From Lachnospiraceae bacterium RM5 (lineage in GTDB: Bacteria > Bacillota > Clostridia > Lachnospirales > Lachnospiraceae): a stretch of DNA of 64,000 bases. This document shows positions 6,574 through 15,157 of the stretch, in pieces (position 1 is the stretch's first letter; each line of letters opens with the position of its first letter). The translations under genes and the position numbers were made by a program. Location: assembly GCA_900110975.1 (NCBI GenBank), contig FOFK01000009.1, forward strand, positions 30,235 through 94,234, written 5' to 3'. The notes under the pieces are model-generated. The model ran no database searches and was not told where the DNA came from. It saw only the letters and a list, made by a program, of their open reading frames with translations.

Positions 6574-9500
6574 TGCCATTTTTTAATATAGTTGCGGCAA
6601 CCAATGAAAATACGGTTGTAACAGAATATGAGCCGGTAAAAGCACGTTCAGACAGTTATCAGAGCGAGGCAGAGCTTGAAAAAGAGTTTATTCGCATGCT
6701 AACAGAGCAAGGATATACGTATCTTAATATTCATTCAGAGGAAGACCTGATTAGAAATCTTAGAGAATGTATGGAAGAATTGAATGATTATAAGTTCTCT
6801 GATGATGAATGGAGTAGGTTCTTTTCTGATGCTTTGGCTAATCCGAATGAGGATATTGTGGATAAGACAAGAAAGATTCAGGAAGATAACGTACAAGTTT
6901 TAAAAAGGGATGGCGGGTCTTCGAAAAATATTACAATTATTGACCGAAAAAATATTCATAACAATAAGCTTCAGGTGATAAACCAGTATGTTATTGGAAT
7001 TGAAGACGGTGCAAAACATGATAATAGATATGATGTTACTGTGTTAGTAAACGGATTGCCATTAGTTCACATCGAATTGAAACGTAGAGGTGTGGCCATT
7101 CGCGAGGCGTTTAATCAAATCAATCGCTATCAGCGTGATTCCTTCTGGGCAGGCAGCGGACTCTTTGAATATGTTCAAATATTTGTAATCAGTAATGGTA
7201 CAAACACAAAGTATTATTCTAATAGTACTCGTTTTAATGCCATTAAGGATTCTCAGAATAACAAAGGTAAGAAAGAGAAAACAAGTAACAGTTTTGAGTT
7301 CACATCATTCTGGGCAGATGCAAATAACAGAGTGATTCCGGATTTGATTGATTTTACACGTACGTTTTTTGCAAAACATACAATTTTAAATATCTTAACA
7401 AAGTATTGTATCTTCACAGCTGAGGATATGTTGCTTGTTATGCGCCCATATCAGATTACAGCGACAGAGCGAATTCTTAATAGAATTGAGATTGCGAATA
7501 ATTATAAGAAATACGGTGATATTGCCGGTGGTGGTTATATTTGGCATACAACAGGTTCGGGTAAGACTCTGACTTCTTTTAAGTCTGCAAGGTTGGCATC
7601 GCAGTTATCTTACATTGATAAGGTTCTTTTTGTGGTTGATAGAAAAGATTTGGACTATCAAACCATGAAAGAATATGACCGATTTGAAAAAGGTGCAGCA
7701 AATTCAAATAGCAATACATCTATTTTAAAACGACAATTGGAAGATAGTAATGCGCATATTATCATTACGACAATTCAAAAGCTTTCTACGTTTATAAAAA
7801 AATATCCGGGGCATGAAGTCTTTGAAAAACATGTGGTAATTATATTTGACGAATGTCACAGATCACAGTTTGGGGATATGCATGCAGCTATTGTGAAATG
7901 CTTTAAGAAGTATCATTTATTTGGGTTTACAGGAACTCCAATATTTGCTGCAAATTCCGGAAGCACAAGTAAGACACAGTTTTTTACAACGGCGCAGACG
8001 TTTGGAGATCAGCTCCATACATATACCATTGTTGATGCTATTAATGATAAAAATGTCCTTCCGTTCAGAGTGGATTATATCAAGACAATGGATATGGAAG
8101 AAGATATCACAGACGAAATGGTCTGGGATATTAATCGTGAAAAAACCTATATGGCGCCGGAACGAATTAAGCTTGTTGCAAAGTATATTTTGGATCACTT
8201 TGACCAGAAAACGTACAGAGGTAATAAAACTTATGTTTACAATTCGTTACAGAATATAGGGGAGGTAGCCTCTGCAGTAAATGGTAAAGTTGAAGAGATA
8301 AAACAGAAGCAGCGATTGTCTGGTTTTAATTCGATTTTAGCAGTTTCTTCTGTTGATATGGCAAAACTATATTATCAAGAATTTAAGAAACAAATGGCAG
8401 AAAATCCGACAAAGAATCTTCGAATTGCAACTATTTATAGTTATGGCGCAAATGAAGAAGAAACAGATGGTATTTTAGATGAAGAAAATCTTGAAGATAC
8501 ATCAGCATTAGACCAAAGTTCCAGAGATTTCTTGGATAATGCAATTAAAGATTATAACGAGATGTTTAAGACTAATTATTCTACGGATGGAGATAGATTC
8601 CAGAATTATTATAAGGATGTATCCCTTCGTATGAAGAATAAGGAACTGGATTTGCTTATTGTTGTAAATATGTTCCTTACCGGTTTTGATGCAACGACGT
8701 TAAATACATTATGGGTAGATAAGAACCTTAAGATGCATGGGTTGATTCAGGCATTTTCGCGTACCAATAGAATCCTAAATAGTATTAAGACTTTTGGTAA
8801 TATTGTTTGTTTCCGTAATCTTCAGAAGCGTGTGGATAGCGCGATTTCATTGTTTGGGGACAAGAATGCCGGTGGAATTGTACTTCTTCAGAGTTTTAAT
8901 GATTACTATTATGGATATGAGTCTGTTGATGGTAAACCAATGCCAGGCTATGTGGACATGATAGAAGAGTTGATGGATAACTTTCCACTATCAGAGCCAC
9001 AGATTATTGGTGAACAGAAACAGAAAGACTTTATATCGTTGTTTGGTGCAATCCTTCGCATGAGAAATCTGTTAGTTTCCTTTGACGAATTTGAAGGAAA
9101 GGAAATGATAACCGAACGCGACCTTCAGGATTATTTGGGAAGATATCAGGATCTTAGAGATGAATGGAGAGAAAAGGTAAAAGACAAAGAAGGCACGGAT
9201 ATTATCGATGATGTTGTATTTGAAATCGAATTGATCAAGCAAATTGAAATCAATATCGATTATATTCTTATGCTTGTAAAAAATTATCATGATAGTCATG
9301 GAGAGGATAAGGAAGTCCTTATCACAATCAAAAAGGCTATTGATGCAAGTCCGGAGCTTAGAAGTAAGAAACAGTTAATTGAAAGCTTTATTGCCGGAAT
9401 TAACGAGGTGGATGATGTTCTTATAGAATGGCAAGAATATGTTGTTCAGCAGAGAGAAAAAGATCTAGAGTTTCTTATTGAAAATGAGAGGCTGAAAGAG

Positions 9501-9707
9501 AACGAAACAAGAAAGTTTTTAGAAAATGCTTTTCGTGATGGAGAAATCAAAACTACTGGGACTGATATTGATAAGCTGCTTCCACCGGTGTCAAGGTTTG
9601 GCGGAGGCGATAGGGCAGAGATGAAAAAAGGTGTTATCGAGCGCTTGATGGCTTATTTTGAGAAGTTTTATGGTATGACGAATGCGAAGTTCAAGGTTGA
9701 AGAGTAG
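6573..9707 (+). CDS. hsdR: Type I restriction endonuclease subunit R
   Basis: A 1044-residue DNA-translocating restriction subunit. The N-terminal nuclease region has an E-x-K type motif in LVHIELKRRG (about residue 170). It is followed by the helicase motifs: Walker A in IWHTTGSGKTLTSFK (about 330), the DEAD-type box IIFDECHRSQFG (about 425) and FGFTGTPIF (about 455). Later helicase motifs appear in LIVVNMFLTGFDA (about 700) and SRTNRI (about 730), and the C-terminus is long and helical. GGAGGG precedes the ATG, which overlaps the upstream stop by one base. Length and motifs are complete, so restriction is probably active. In complex with HsdM and HsdS it cuts unmethylated DNA far from the recognition site. 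Confidence 0.96.
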   Translation: MPFFNIVAATNENTVVTEYEPVKARSDSYQSEAELEKEFIRMLTEQGYTYLNIHSEEDLIRNLRECMEELNDYKFSDDEWSRFFSDALANPNEDIVDKTRKIQEDNVQVLKRDGGSSKNITIIDRKNIHNNKLQVINQYVIGIEDGAKHDNRYDVTVLVNGLPLVHIELKRRGVAIREAFNQINRYQRDSFWAGSGLFEYVQIFVISNGTNTKYYSNSTRFNAIKDSQNNKGKKEKTSNSFEFTSFWADANNRVIPDLIDFTRTFFAKHTILNILTKYCIFTAEDMLLVMRPYQITATERILNRIEIANNYKKYGDIAGGGYIWHTTGSGKTLTSFKSARLASQLSYIDKVLFVVDRKDLDYQTMKEYDRFEKGAANSNSNTSILKRQLEDSNAHIIITTIQKLSTFIKKYPGHEVFEKHVVIIFDECHRSQFGDMHAAIVKCFKKYHLFGFTGTPIFAANSGSTSKTQFFTTAQTFGDQLHTYTIVDAINDKNVLPFRVDYIKTMDMEEDITDEMVWDINREKTYMAPERIKLVAKYILDHFDQKTYRGNKTYVYNSLQNIGEVASAVNGKVEEIKQKQRLSGFNSILAVSSVDMAKLYYQEFKKQMAENPTKNLRIATIYSYGANEEETDGILDEENLEDTSALDQSSRDFLDNAIKDYNEMFKTNYSTDGDRFQNYYKDVSLRMKNKELDLLIVVNMFLTGFDATTLNTLWVDKNLKMHGLIQAFSRTNRILNSIKTFGNIVCFRNLQKRVDSAISLFGDKNAGGIVLLQSFNDYYYGYESVDGKPMPGYVDMIEELMDNFPLSEPQIIGEQKQKDFISLFGAILRMRNLLVSFDEFEGKEMITERDLQDYLGRYQDLRDEWREKVKDKEGTDIIDDVVFEIELIKQIEINIDYILMLVKNYHDSHGEDKEVLITIKKAIDASPELRSKKQLIESFIAGINEVDDVLIEWQEYVVQQREKDLEFLIENERLKENETRKFLENAFRDGEIKTTGTDIDKLLPPVSRFGGGDRAEMKKGVIERLMAYFEKFYGMTNAKFKVEE

Positions 9708-9726
9708 TTAGAAGGAGTTACCTGTA

Positions 9727-10320
9727 ATGGCTAAAGGTTATATTTATATCATGACAAATCCTGCGTTGAAAGATATGGTCAAAATTGGATATGCAACCAA
9801 TGTTGAGAATCGTCGTAAGCAGCTTAGTACAACGGCCTTGCCTTATGAATATGAGGTTTATGCTACGTATGAAACTTCTGGTAATCTTGAAGATAAAAAA
9901 CTTCACAAGATGATTGATAATCTCAATCCTGATTTAAGAATTACTAAGAATCGTGAATTCTTTGTGCTTTCTCCGGAAGATGCATATGAATTGCTGGAAT
10001 CTATAGCAATCATCAGCGGAACGAAGGACAAGCTTAAAAGAGTAAAAGTGTCCGCTTCAAAAAAACAGAAAACCAAAAGACCACCGGTTAATTTTGTGAA
10101 ATGCGGAATACCGATGGGAGCGGAATTGGTTTTCACGGAAGATCCTAATGTTGTAGTTACAGTGGTTGGTGAGCGTAAGGTTCAGTATAACGATGAGATT
10201 ACATCATTATCTGCAATATCGGATAAGATAAAAGGATATTCCACTTCCGGACCGCAGTTTTTTACATATAATGGAAAGACGGTCTCACAAATTGCGGAAG
10301 AGACACAATGGAAAGAATAG
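9727..10320 (+). CDS. GIY-YIG family nuclease (T5orf172-type) with a C-terminal DUF4357/RAMA-like domain
   Basis: A 197-residue protein. The N-terminus, GYIYIMTNPALKDMVKIGYA with R33 and E about 65-80 nearby, is the GIY-YIG fold in its T5orf172/MUG113 variant. A basic linker (SASKKQKTKRPP) leads to a C-terminal module with GAELVF, VVGERKVQYNDEITSLSAI and GPQFFTYNGKTVSQI. That module resembles DUF4357/RAMA domains found attached to restriction and methylation proteins. AAGGAG precedes the ATG, and the gene follows hsdR by 19 bases, so it likely belongs to the same transcript as an accessory nuclease. The nuclease family is well supported; the second domain and the role are inferred. Confidence 0.8.
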   Translation: MAKGYIYIMTNPALKDMVKIGYATNVENRRKQLSTTALPYEYEVYATYETSGNLEDKKLHKMIDNLNPDLRITKNREFFVLSPEDAYELLESIAIISGTKDKLKRVKVSASKKQKTKRPPVNFVKCGIPMGAELVFTEDPNVVVTVVGERKVQYNDEITSLSAISDKIKGYSTSGPQFFTYNGKTVSQIAEETQWKE

Positions 10321-10332
10321 AAGGCAGAATAA

Positions 10333-11262
10333 ATGAAAACACTTATTGTTGGTAATGGGATTGATATCCAATTTGGTGGGGTATCAGAGTATTGTAATTA
10401 TGCTATTTTAGTGAGGATGCTGAAAAATGTTAATGCAGATAAGTATTCTGTATTAGGCTTTAGCAAGCTTGATTTATTGGATATTCTTGATACATGTGAG
10501 AAAACTAATAAAAAGATTATTCAAAATGAGGTGGGAATTCCAGAAGAGAATGATTATCTGTTTCTTCAAATGGAAATGGCAAGAGTTCGACGAATGTACA
10601 CGTCTGATAGCTCGCTGTTAGATATAGGTTTGGAAGACCTTTTTTTGGCGGTGGAAGTGTTATATTTAAATTCGTTAAATGATGAGGACCGAAGTTTTTG
10701 TCAATATGCAAAGGATGAAATACTTCAGCCGATAATTTTGGATGCAATATATAACGATGGCAAGATTAATGAGCTGTATAAAAACTATCCAGATAGTTTT
10801 GTTAGATATTTAAAATCACATGATGCAATTTTTACTCTAAATTATGATACAAACATTGAAAGTGCAGTAGAAGGAGAAGTGCCAGTTTATCATATACACG
10901 GATGTTTTTCGGATTATGCAAAAAAAACCGAAAGAAAAATTGAATCGTTAAAACATATGTACTGCAATGGAATTATGTCATGGTATTGGTTAGAAAAATT
11001 TGGGGATGAAGAGTTAGATTCGAGATATGGAATATCTGAACTAAAAAACATAGATGGTCATGTTGAACTGTTAGGAATGTCACCGTGTAATGATGAACAG
11101 TTGTTTATTCGTTTGATGGAGAATAAAAGAATAAAATCTTGCGACTATTATTATTTCGATCGTTCTGATGCTATTGAAATCAGGAAGCATTTATGTGGGC
11201 ACTTGGCAGGTCATATCACAAATAAAAGTGTTAAAAACTTTTGGAAAAGGTATTCTGCCTAA
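10333..11262 (+). CDS. SIR2/AbiH-like putative anti-phage protein
   Basis: A 309-residue soluble protein. It begins with the nucleotide-binding motif TLIVGNGIDIQFGG and carries, near the middle, FTLNYDTNIE followed by VYHIHG. This combination is shared by SIR2-like domains and the AbiH abortive-infection family. SIR2-type defence proteins typically deplete NAD+ on phage infection, and AbiH proteins block phage development by an uncertain route. The protein is shorter than many SIR2 effectors and has no obvious second effector domain. It sits 12 bases after the GIY-YIG gene, inside a defence-rich island, which supports a defence role. SIR2 versus AbiH cannot be settled by eye. Confidence 0.7.
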   Translation: MKTLIVGNGIDIQFGGVSEYCNYAILVRMLKNVNADKYSVLGFSKLDLLDILDTCEKTNKKIIQNEVGIPEENDYLFLQMEMARVRRMYTSDSSLLDIGLEDLFLAVEVLYLNSLNDEDRSFCQYAKDEILQPIILDAIYNDGKINELYKNYPDSFVRYLKSHDAIFTLNYDTNIESAVEGEVPVYHIHGCFSDYAKKTERKIESLKHMYCNGIMSWYWLEKFGDEELDSRYGISELKNIDGHVELLGMSPCNDEQLFIRLMENKRIKSCDYYYFDRSDAIEIRKHLCGHLAGHITNKSVKNFWKRYSA

Positions 11263-11328
11263 AATCAAAGATATCTTTTTTATCACTTGGGCTAAAAGAG
11301 AATTGTGAAAGGTTGAAAGTGGATAAGG

Positions 11329-12600
11329 ATGGATAAAGATTATTGTTGTGAAGACTGTTTTACAAATAGATTCTTACGTGATTATATAGTTGAAAATTAC
11401 GAGTATAAGGGGCAGTGTCCTTAATGCAAAACAAATGGTTCTTTTCTTATATCAACAAAGAGTCTTGGAATATATATGCGTGATTGTATTGCCAAGGCTT
11501 ATGAAAGCTGCGATGAAGGTACAGGCGTGTATTATGATGATGAAGAGAAACAGTATTGTGGTCCGGATGGTAATGAAGCAGATATTTGTAGTATTCGCGA
11601 AATACTAACGGAACGAGAAATGATTTTTAGTGATGAAGTATTGAAAACATCTCTGTTGGAGGATTTGTTTGAAAATATATATTCATATCGAGAAATTCAG
11701 AAAGGGGCGGATGATCCTTATAGCGATGTAGATTCAAATGACTGGGTTGTACATGGTGATTTGTACGGAAGCGAACAAACTAGAATCTATCATGCGTGGG
11801 AAGGTTTTAAATTTGTTATAAAGCATTATAATCGTTTTTTTGACTGTGGAGGGTATAATCCTAAAGAAACATATTTAGAGAAGCTTATTCCTTACCTTTA
11901 TGATTTTGTTGAGGATATACCTAAAGGAACAATATTTTATAGAACACGTGCTATAAAGGAGGACTCTTTCCGAAGATTAGAGGAAATTGCTTCATATAAT
12001 GAGATGGGACCTCCGCCATCTGAATTGGCTACAACTAATAGAATGAGTCCTGCTGGGATTTCGTATTTATATTTAGCAACAGATATTGATACAACTCTGC
12101 TGGAGTGTCGTGTGACAGAAAATATGAATGCCATAACGGCAAGTTTTGCAGTGAAACACGATTTGCAAATAGTCGATTTGTCAGATAATAGGTATTATGC
12201 GGCCGATAGTATTTTTGATCCTGAATATGATCATGATAATCGTTGGATTAATGGATTTTGGAAAAGTTTTGTTAGAGAGATTTCTTTGCCTGTTTCCGAC
12301 GATAAGAAAGATCATTCATACGAGTATGCTGCAACACAGCTTGTAGCTGAGTTTTTTAGGAAAAAAGGGTATGATGGGGTTTGCTTTAAAAGTAGTGTAG
12401 GTGGTGGAAAGAATTATGTGTTTTTTTACGGGCCAGATCCAGAGTATACAAGCAACGCATATCCATATCCATTTAATAGCCCATATTTTGAAATGCTTCC
12501 AGTGTTGGAATCATATACTGAAATGTTTTATATAACAGAGTTGTTTAGAGTGAAGAAAGAAGAAGATTCTTTTCGAATTGTAGAAAAACGTATTCTTTAG
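11329..12600 (+). pseudogene. RES-domain (HEPN/RES N-terminal type) gene interrupted by a stop codon
   Basis: Read from ATG 11329, the frame gives a zinc-ribbon-like start (CCEDCF ... GQCP), a TAA at 11422-11424, then C-KTNG and an uninterrupted 374-residue remainder. The pattern C-x2-C ... C-P-[stop]-C implies an ancestral CPYC, that is a TAT/TAC to TAA change. The remainder has an N-terminal helical region and a C-terminal RES domain: GTIFYRTRAIKEDSF, YLYLATDIDTTLLECRV and KGYDGVCFKSSVGGGKNY. RES proteins of the ParS/MbcT type are NAD+-degrading toxins. The internal ATG at 11476 could still give a shortened protein with the RES domain but without the zinc motif. No antitoxin of the usual Xre type adjoins it, so this family probably works as a stand-alone defence or stress effector. 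Confidence 0.75.
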
Positions 12601-12659
12601 GAGAAATAATCGATTGGGAAAGTGGTTTGGTGGTTAATTATATAGGAATAACTTTTGTC

Positions 12660-13130
12660 CGCATCCCCAGTGGACCACAAGTGGGATTTGAGGTTTTAGG
12701 ATACGCCTAAAGCGGGCAACATAGGAGCACGGAAATCCAGGCATAAAGTGTGTGTAACTTTATGCGTATCCTGTTATATTTTTATTTTTGCTTGTAATTA
12801 TGGTTACGGAATAGCCGTAAAACGCAGTGGATATGCAGAAGCCTTTATTTACAAGGGCTGCGGAGGTTGGCATTGTTGTAAAAGGGATTATCAGCCCGAT
12901 ATATCCGAAGTTGCATAATTTGACTGTGCCAACGATTGGTCCGGATATGCCGTAATTGACGTTAACATGTTGCAAACGCTGATTTTATGCGGGTTTTGGT
13001 ACTTTGTGGTCGAAGTAGTGAGCTTCATGTGGTCAGGGGGGCGGACCTTTTGTTAACCGGTGTTACATAGGTTGGCTCACATGGCTGACCGGCTCCGCAG
13101 AGTGGTTGCGCGTATATCTTTGAAATGGCT
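12660..13130 (+). ncRNA. Candidate large structured non-coding RNA
   Basis: The 594 bases between the RES gene and the next CDS contain no credible gene, are richer in G+C than their surroundings, and are full of complementary segments. Examples: AGGATACGC (12698) with GCGTATCCT (12764), GCATAAAGT (12741) with ACTTTATGC (12757), CTTGTAA (12791) with TTACAAG (12849) enclosing TTACGG/CCGTAA, GTTGGCA (12866) with TGCCAAC (12927), ATATCCG (12901) with CGGATAT (12942), GTTAACA (12961) with TGTTAAC (13051), GCGGA (13041) with TCCGC (13094), and CCGGT (13057) with ACCGG (13088). Several helices cross, implying pseudoknots or alternative folds. Size and prophage-like setting recall the ROOL/GOLLD group of large RNAs, but I cannot match it to a family. 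Strand is assumed from the neighbours. Confidence 0.5.
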
Positions 13131-13194
13131 AGGAATTAATGGCGATTATGTGAGTTAAGAGGTATAATAAGTATTAAAAGGAGGGACGATTGTA

Positions 13195-13818
13195 ATGGCA
13201 AGTTTTCAGGCGAATTTTAAAATTAATGATGATACTTATATGATGATTCTAGATGGAAAACTGCGGTTTTCTGACGGAGTAATAAGATGGGCAGAGGGAG
13301 AAGAAAAGGGTCAAATTTATGAAATTATTAAATTTGACGATTATTCGCAAAAAGATTCTGATGAAAAAGTAGATAATATAGTCGAAAACAATGGTATTGC
13401 AGATTTTATTGAAGATAATAAAAATGCGATTATTGTTGTGACAGTTACAGTTGCGGCAGCTGCGATTGGTTTTATAGGATATAGATGGTGGTCTAAGAGA
13501 AAAGTTAGGGCATTTAATAAAGCATTATCTCAATATATTAGTTGCATTAATAATTCGGATATGAATGCTGATGTGATTGATACTTTGAAACAAACTATTG
13601 AAACTCTTAAATCAGATAAAAACTATGAAAAAATTCAGGTGAATCTTTCAGTTAGAGAAATTGAAATATTAGTAAATCGCATTGAAGAGTATACCTATGA
13701 ATTAGCGAAGGTAAATGACTTTGATGTGGATGATAGTATTGAAAAATCAAAGGATTCGATAATTAGGTTAGAACAGTTCCTTGACATTCAAAGGGATATA
13801 TTTAAATCTGCTGCTTGA
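13195..13818 (+). CDS. Unknown protein with one central membrane segment
   Basis: A 207-residue protein with no family I recognise. Residues 1-75 form a small domain rich in beta strands (ANFKINDDTYMMILDGKLRF). Residues about 78-98 are one hydrophobic membrane segment (IIVVTVTVAAAAIGFIGY), followed by WWSKRKVR, a positive stop signal, and a long helical, charged C-terminal region. The topology suggests an N-out or N-in single-pass anchor with a coiled or helical cytoplasmic tail. GGAGG lies upstream of the ATG and a TATAAT at 13163-13168 may be its -10 box. It stands alone behind the structured RNA candidate; a functional link between them is untested. Confidence 0.65.
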   Translation: MASFQANFKINDDTYMMILDGKLRFSDGVIRWAEGEEKGQIYEIIKFDDYSQKDSDEKVDNIVENNGIADFIEDNKNAIIVVTVTVAAAAIGFIGYRWWSKRKVRAFNKALSQYISCINNSDMNADVIDTLKQTIETLKSDKNYEKIQVNLSVREIEILVNRIEEYTYELAKVNDFDVDDSIEKSKDSIIRLEQFLDIQRDIFKSAA

Positions 13819-13862
13819 GGTGTATTTATTGAACCTGATCCAATGGACTAAAAGTGTCATGC

Positions 13863-13893
13863 AAAGTCGAGAGAAATCTCGGCTTTATTTTTT
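13863..13893 (+). terminator. Rho-independent terminator
   Basis: AAAGTCGAGA (13863-13872) pairs with TCTCGGCTTT (13877-13886), followed by ATTTTTTT. It terminates the membrane-anchored protein gene. Confidence 0.75.
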
Positions 13894-13903
13894 TGCTCAA
13901 AAT

Positions 13904-14168
13904 TTAGTAATCAGCTCCAACTTGTTCCAAATAGTAGATGTAAGGAGAAAAAGTTGGCTTAAAAATTAGTAATCAGTTCTGACTCATCCCAAACAGTAGG
14001 TAGAAAGGAAGTTGGCTTAGTTTTTAGTGATCAAGAGAAAAAGGTACCAATAAGAGATGAGTGGTGGAAAAGCTTTTCGAGATTTTTTAGCAATCAATAG
14101 ATTTTGCGCCCATGTATATGGTGAGGAAGAGAAGTAGAAAAAGTTTATGGCTGAATTTTTAGAAATCA
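13904..14168 (+). repeat. Degenerate tandem repeats with core TTAGTAATCA
   Basis: The 10-base core TTAG(T/C/A)(A/G)ATCA recurs at 13904, 13966, 14024, 14087 and 14159, that is every 58-72 bases. The first three units also share flanking text (CCAAA-AGTAG, AAGTTGGCTTA). No protein is encoded across them: every frame is interrupted. The array lies just ahead of the excisionase-like gene, so it could be a recombinase or excisionase binding array, or a decayed satellite. The 700 bases from 13819 to 14527 hold this array, the preceding terminator and the hairpin at 14363, and no supportable gene. Confidence 0.6.
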
Positions 14169-14362
14169 AACATTCCGCAACCAATATAACTGGTGAGAGG
14201 AAAAATTGAGCCATTTTTTCAAAAAGATTAGCGCTGATTTAGTAATGGGCATTTTTTTAACCCAACTGATATGTAGAAGCAGAAATTTTAGAGGTGGTTT
14301 AGTAGTAAGCGAAAAATCACTCCAAATGTATTACGTAAAGAAAAAAGCTTCTTTTTTGGCTT

Positions 14363-14378
14363 GGGGCAGACGTGCCCC
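14363..14378. other. Perfect GC-rich hairpin
   Basis: GGGGCA (14363-14368) and TGCCCC (14373-14378) flank a 4-base loop. There is no T tail, so it is not an obvious terminator. It lies between the repeat array and the excisionase-like gene and may be part of an element end or of an untranslated leader. Confidence 0.4.
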
Positions 14379-14527
14379 ACAACTAGTAACAATTGATACC
14401 AATTCAGTTGACTGCAGCAATGGCGATTGGGGAAAGGATACTTTTATGGATTTAGTAAACATTGATGTAACATTAAAAAATATAGGGACTTACTGGGAAG
14501 TATATTGCTTTATAGCCGAAGAAGACC

Positions 14528-14713
14528 GTGCCAATCGAAGCAAAGGTGGCACTTACCATAAAAGAAGCTGCCGAGTATTCCAATATCGGCATCAATAAGC
14601 TTGAAAGTCTCCTTCGTATGCCAAGATGCCCTTTTGTTTTGTATGTGGGTAAGAAGAAATTGGTAAAGCGTAAGGAGTTTGAAAAATTCATTTCAGAAAA
14701 TATTGAAATCTAA
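14528..14713 (+). CDS. Excisionase-type DNA-binding protein (Tn916 Xis-like)
   Basis: A 61-residue winged-helix protein. ALTIKEAAEYSNIGINKLESLL at residues 8-29 is the DNA-recognition helix-turn-helix seen in Tn916-type excisionases, and VLYVGKKKLVKRKEFEKFI forms the wing and last helix. It starts at GTG 14528 without a strong Shine-Dalgarno sequence. Xis proteins bend DNA at element ends and direct the integrase toward excision. The expected integrase follows but is destroyed, so this protein can no longer act on its own element. Confidence 0.8.
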   Translation: MPIEAKVALTIKEAAEYSNIGINKLESLLRMPRCPFVLYVGKKKLVKRKEFEKFISENIEI

Positions 14714-14762
14714 AGGATGCTTGATATCAGCGGATTTTGGGCATGTCAAAAATGAAACTACA

Positions 14763-14791
14763 TTGTAAAGAGCCCTGGATTAGTGTATAAT
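14763..14791 (+). promoter_or_regulatory. Promoter of the (decayed) integrase gene
   Basis: TTGTAA (14763-14768) and TATAAT (14786-14791) with a 17-base spacer. The transcript would begin with a hairpin (AGGGGCTTCTTT against AAAGGAGCC, about 14807-14835) that includes the ribosome binding site of the integrase start. Confidence 0.65.
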
Positions 14792-14837
14792 ACATTAGTT
14801 GATTTAGGGGCTTCTTTAGCTTAGAAAGGAGCCTTAA

Positions 14838-15151
14838 ATGGGAAAAGATCTCAAAGGAAAGGAGCTTGGAGAAGGAATTGTTCAACGAGCAAATGGTACA
14901 TACCAAGCCAGATTCGTTGATAAATTCGGTAAAAGAAGACAAAAGAAATCCGAGAAACTATAAGAAGCACGACAGTGGCTTGCTGATGCTACATATATAG
15001 ATAAACACAGAGGAATCAATCTAGTGGCTGACGTGTTAAAAGTGGTATAAAACTTAATGCGAAACAAAAGCAGATGGTGCCTGCAATGGTGCCTGGTCAA
15101 AATCGCAAGGCGCGAAAAGCCCGTAAAATAAAGGTTTTAAAGGAGATATAA
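14838..15151 (+). pseudogene. Tyrosine integrase remnant (Tn916 type), internally deleted
   Basis: From ATG 14838, behind GAAAGGAG, the frame reads as the start of an integrase: LGEGIVQRANGTYQARFVD and GKRRQKKSEKL. A TAA follows at 14961-14963, then EARQWLADATYIDKHRGI. A second stop falls at 15048. After it another frame, running to 15151, resembles a worn C-terminal end (QKQMVPAMVPGQNRKARKA). The core-binding and catalytic domains, with the R-H-R-Y residues, are missing, so the element cannot move by itself. The remnant marks the right boundary of the island, directly before the HAD phosphatase gene. Confidence 0.75.
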
Positions 15152-15157
15152 AGACAT

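Noticed and set aside
12760..12975. 71-residue minus-strand frame within the structured region
   Set aside because: It has no ribosome binding site and no recognisable domain; the inverted repeats explain the region better. It remains the main alternative to test.
13781..13969. 62-residue plus-strand frame overlapping the end of the membrane protein gene
   Set aside because: It passes through a strong terminator and the first repeat unit and has no ribosome binding site.
13904..14168. CRISPR array
   Set aside because: The repeated core is only about 10 bases, the copies diverge, the spacing varies from 58 to 72 bases, and there is no cas gene in the window.
14206..14598. 130-residue plus-strand frame ahead of and overlapping the excisionase gene
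   Set aside because: It runs through the repeats and the perfect hairpin at 14363, overlaps the better supported excisionase gene in another frame, and has no family resemblance.
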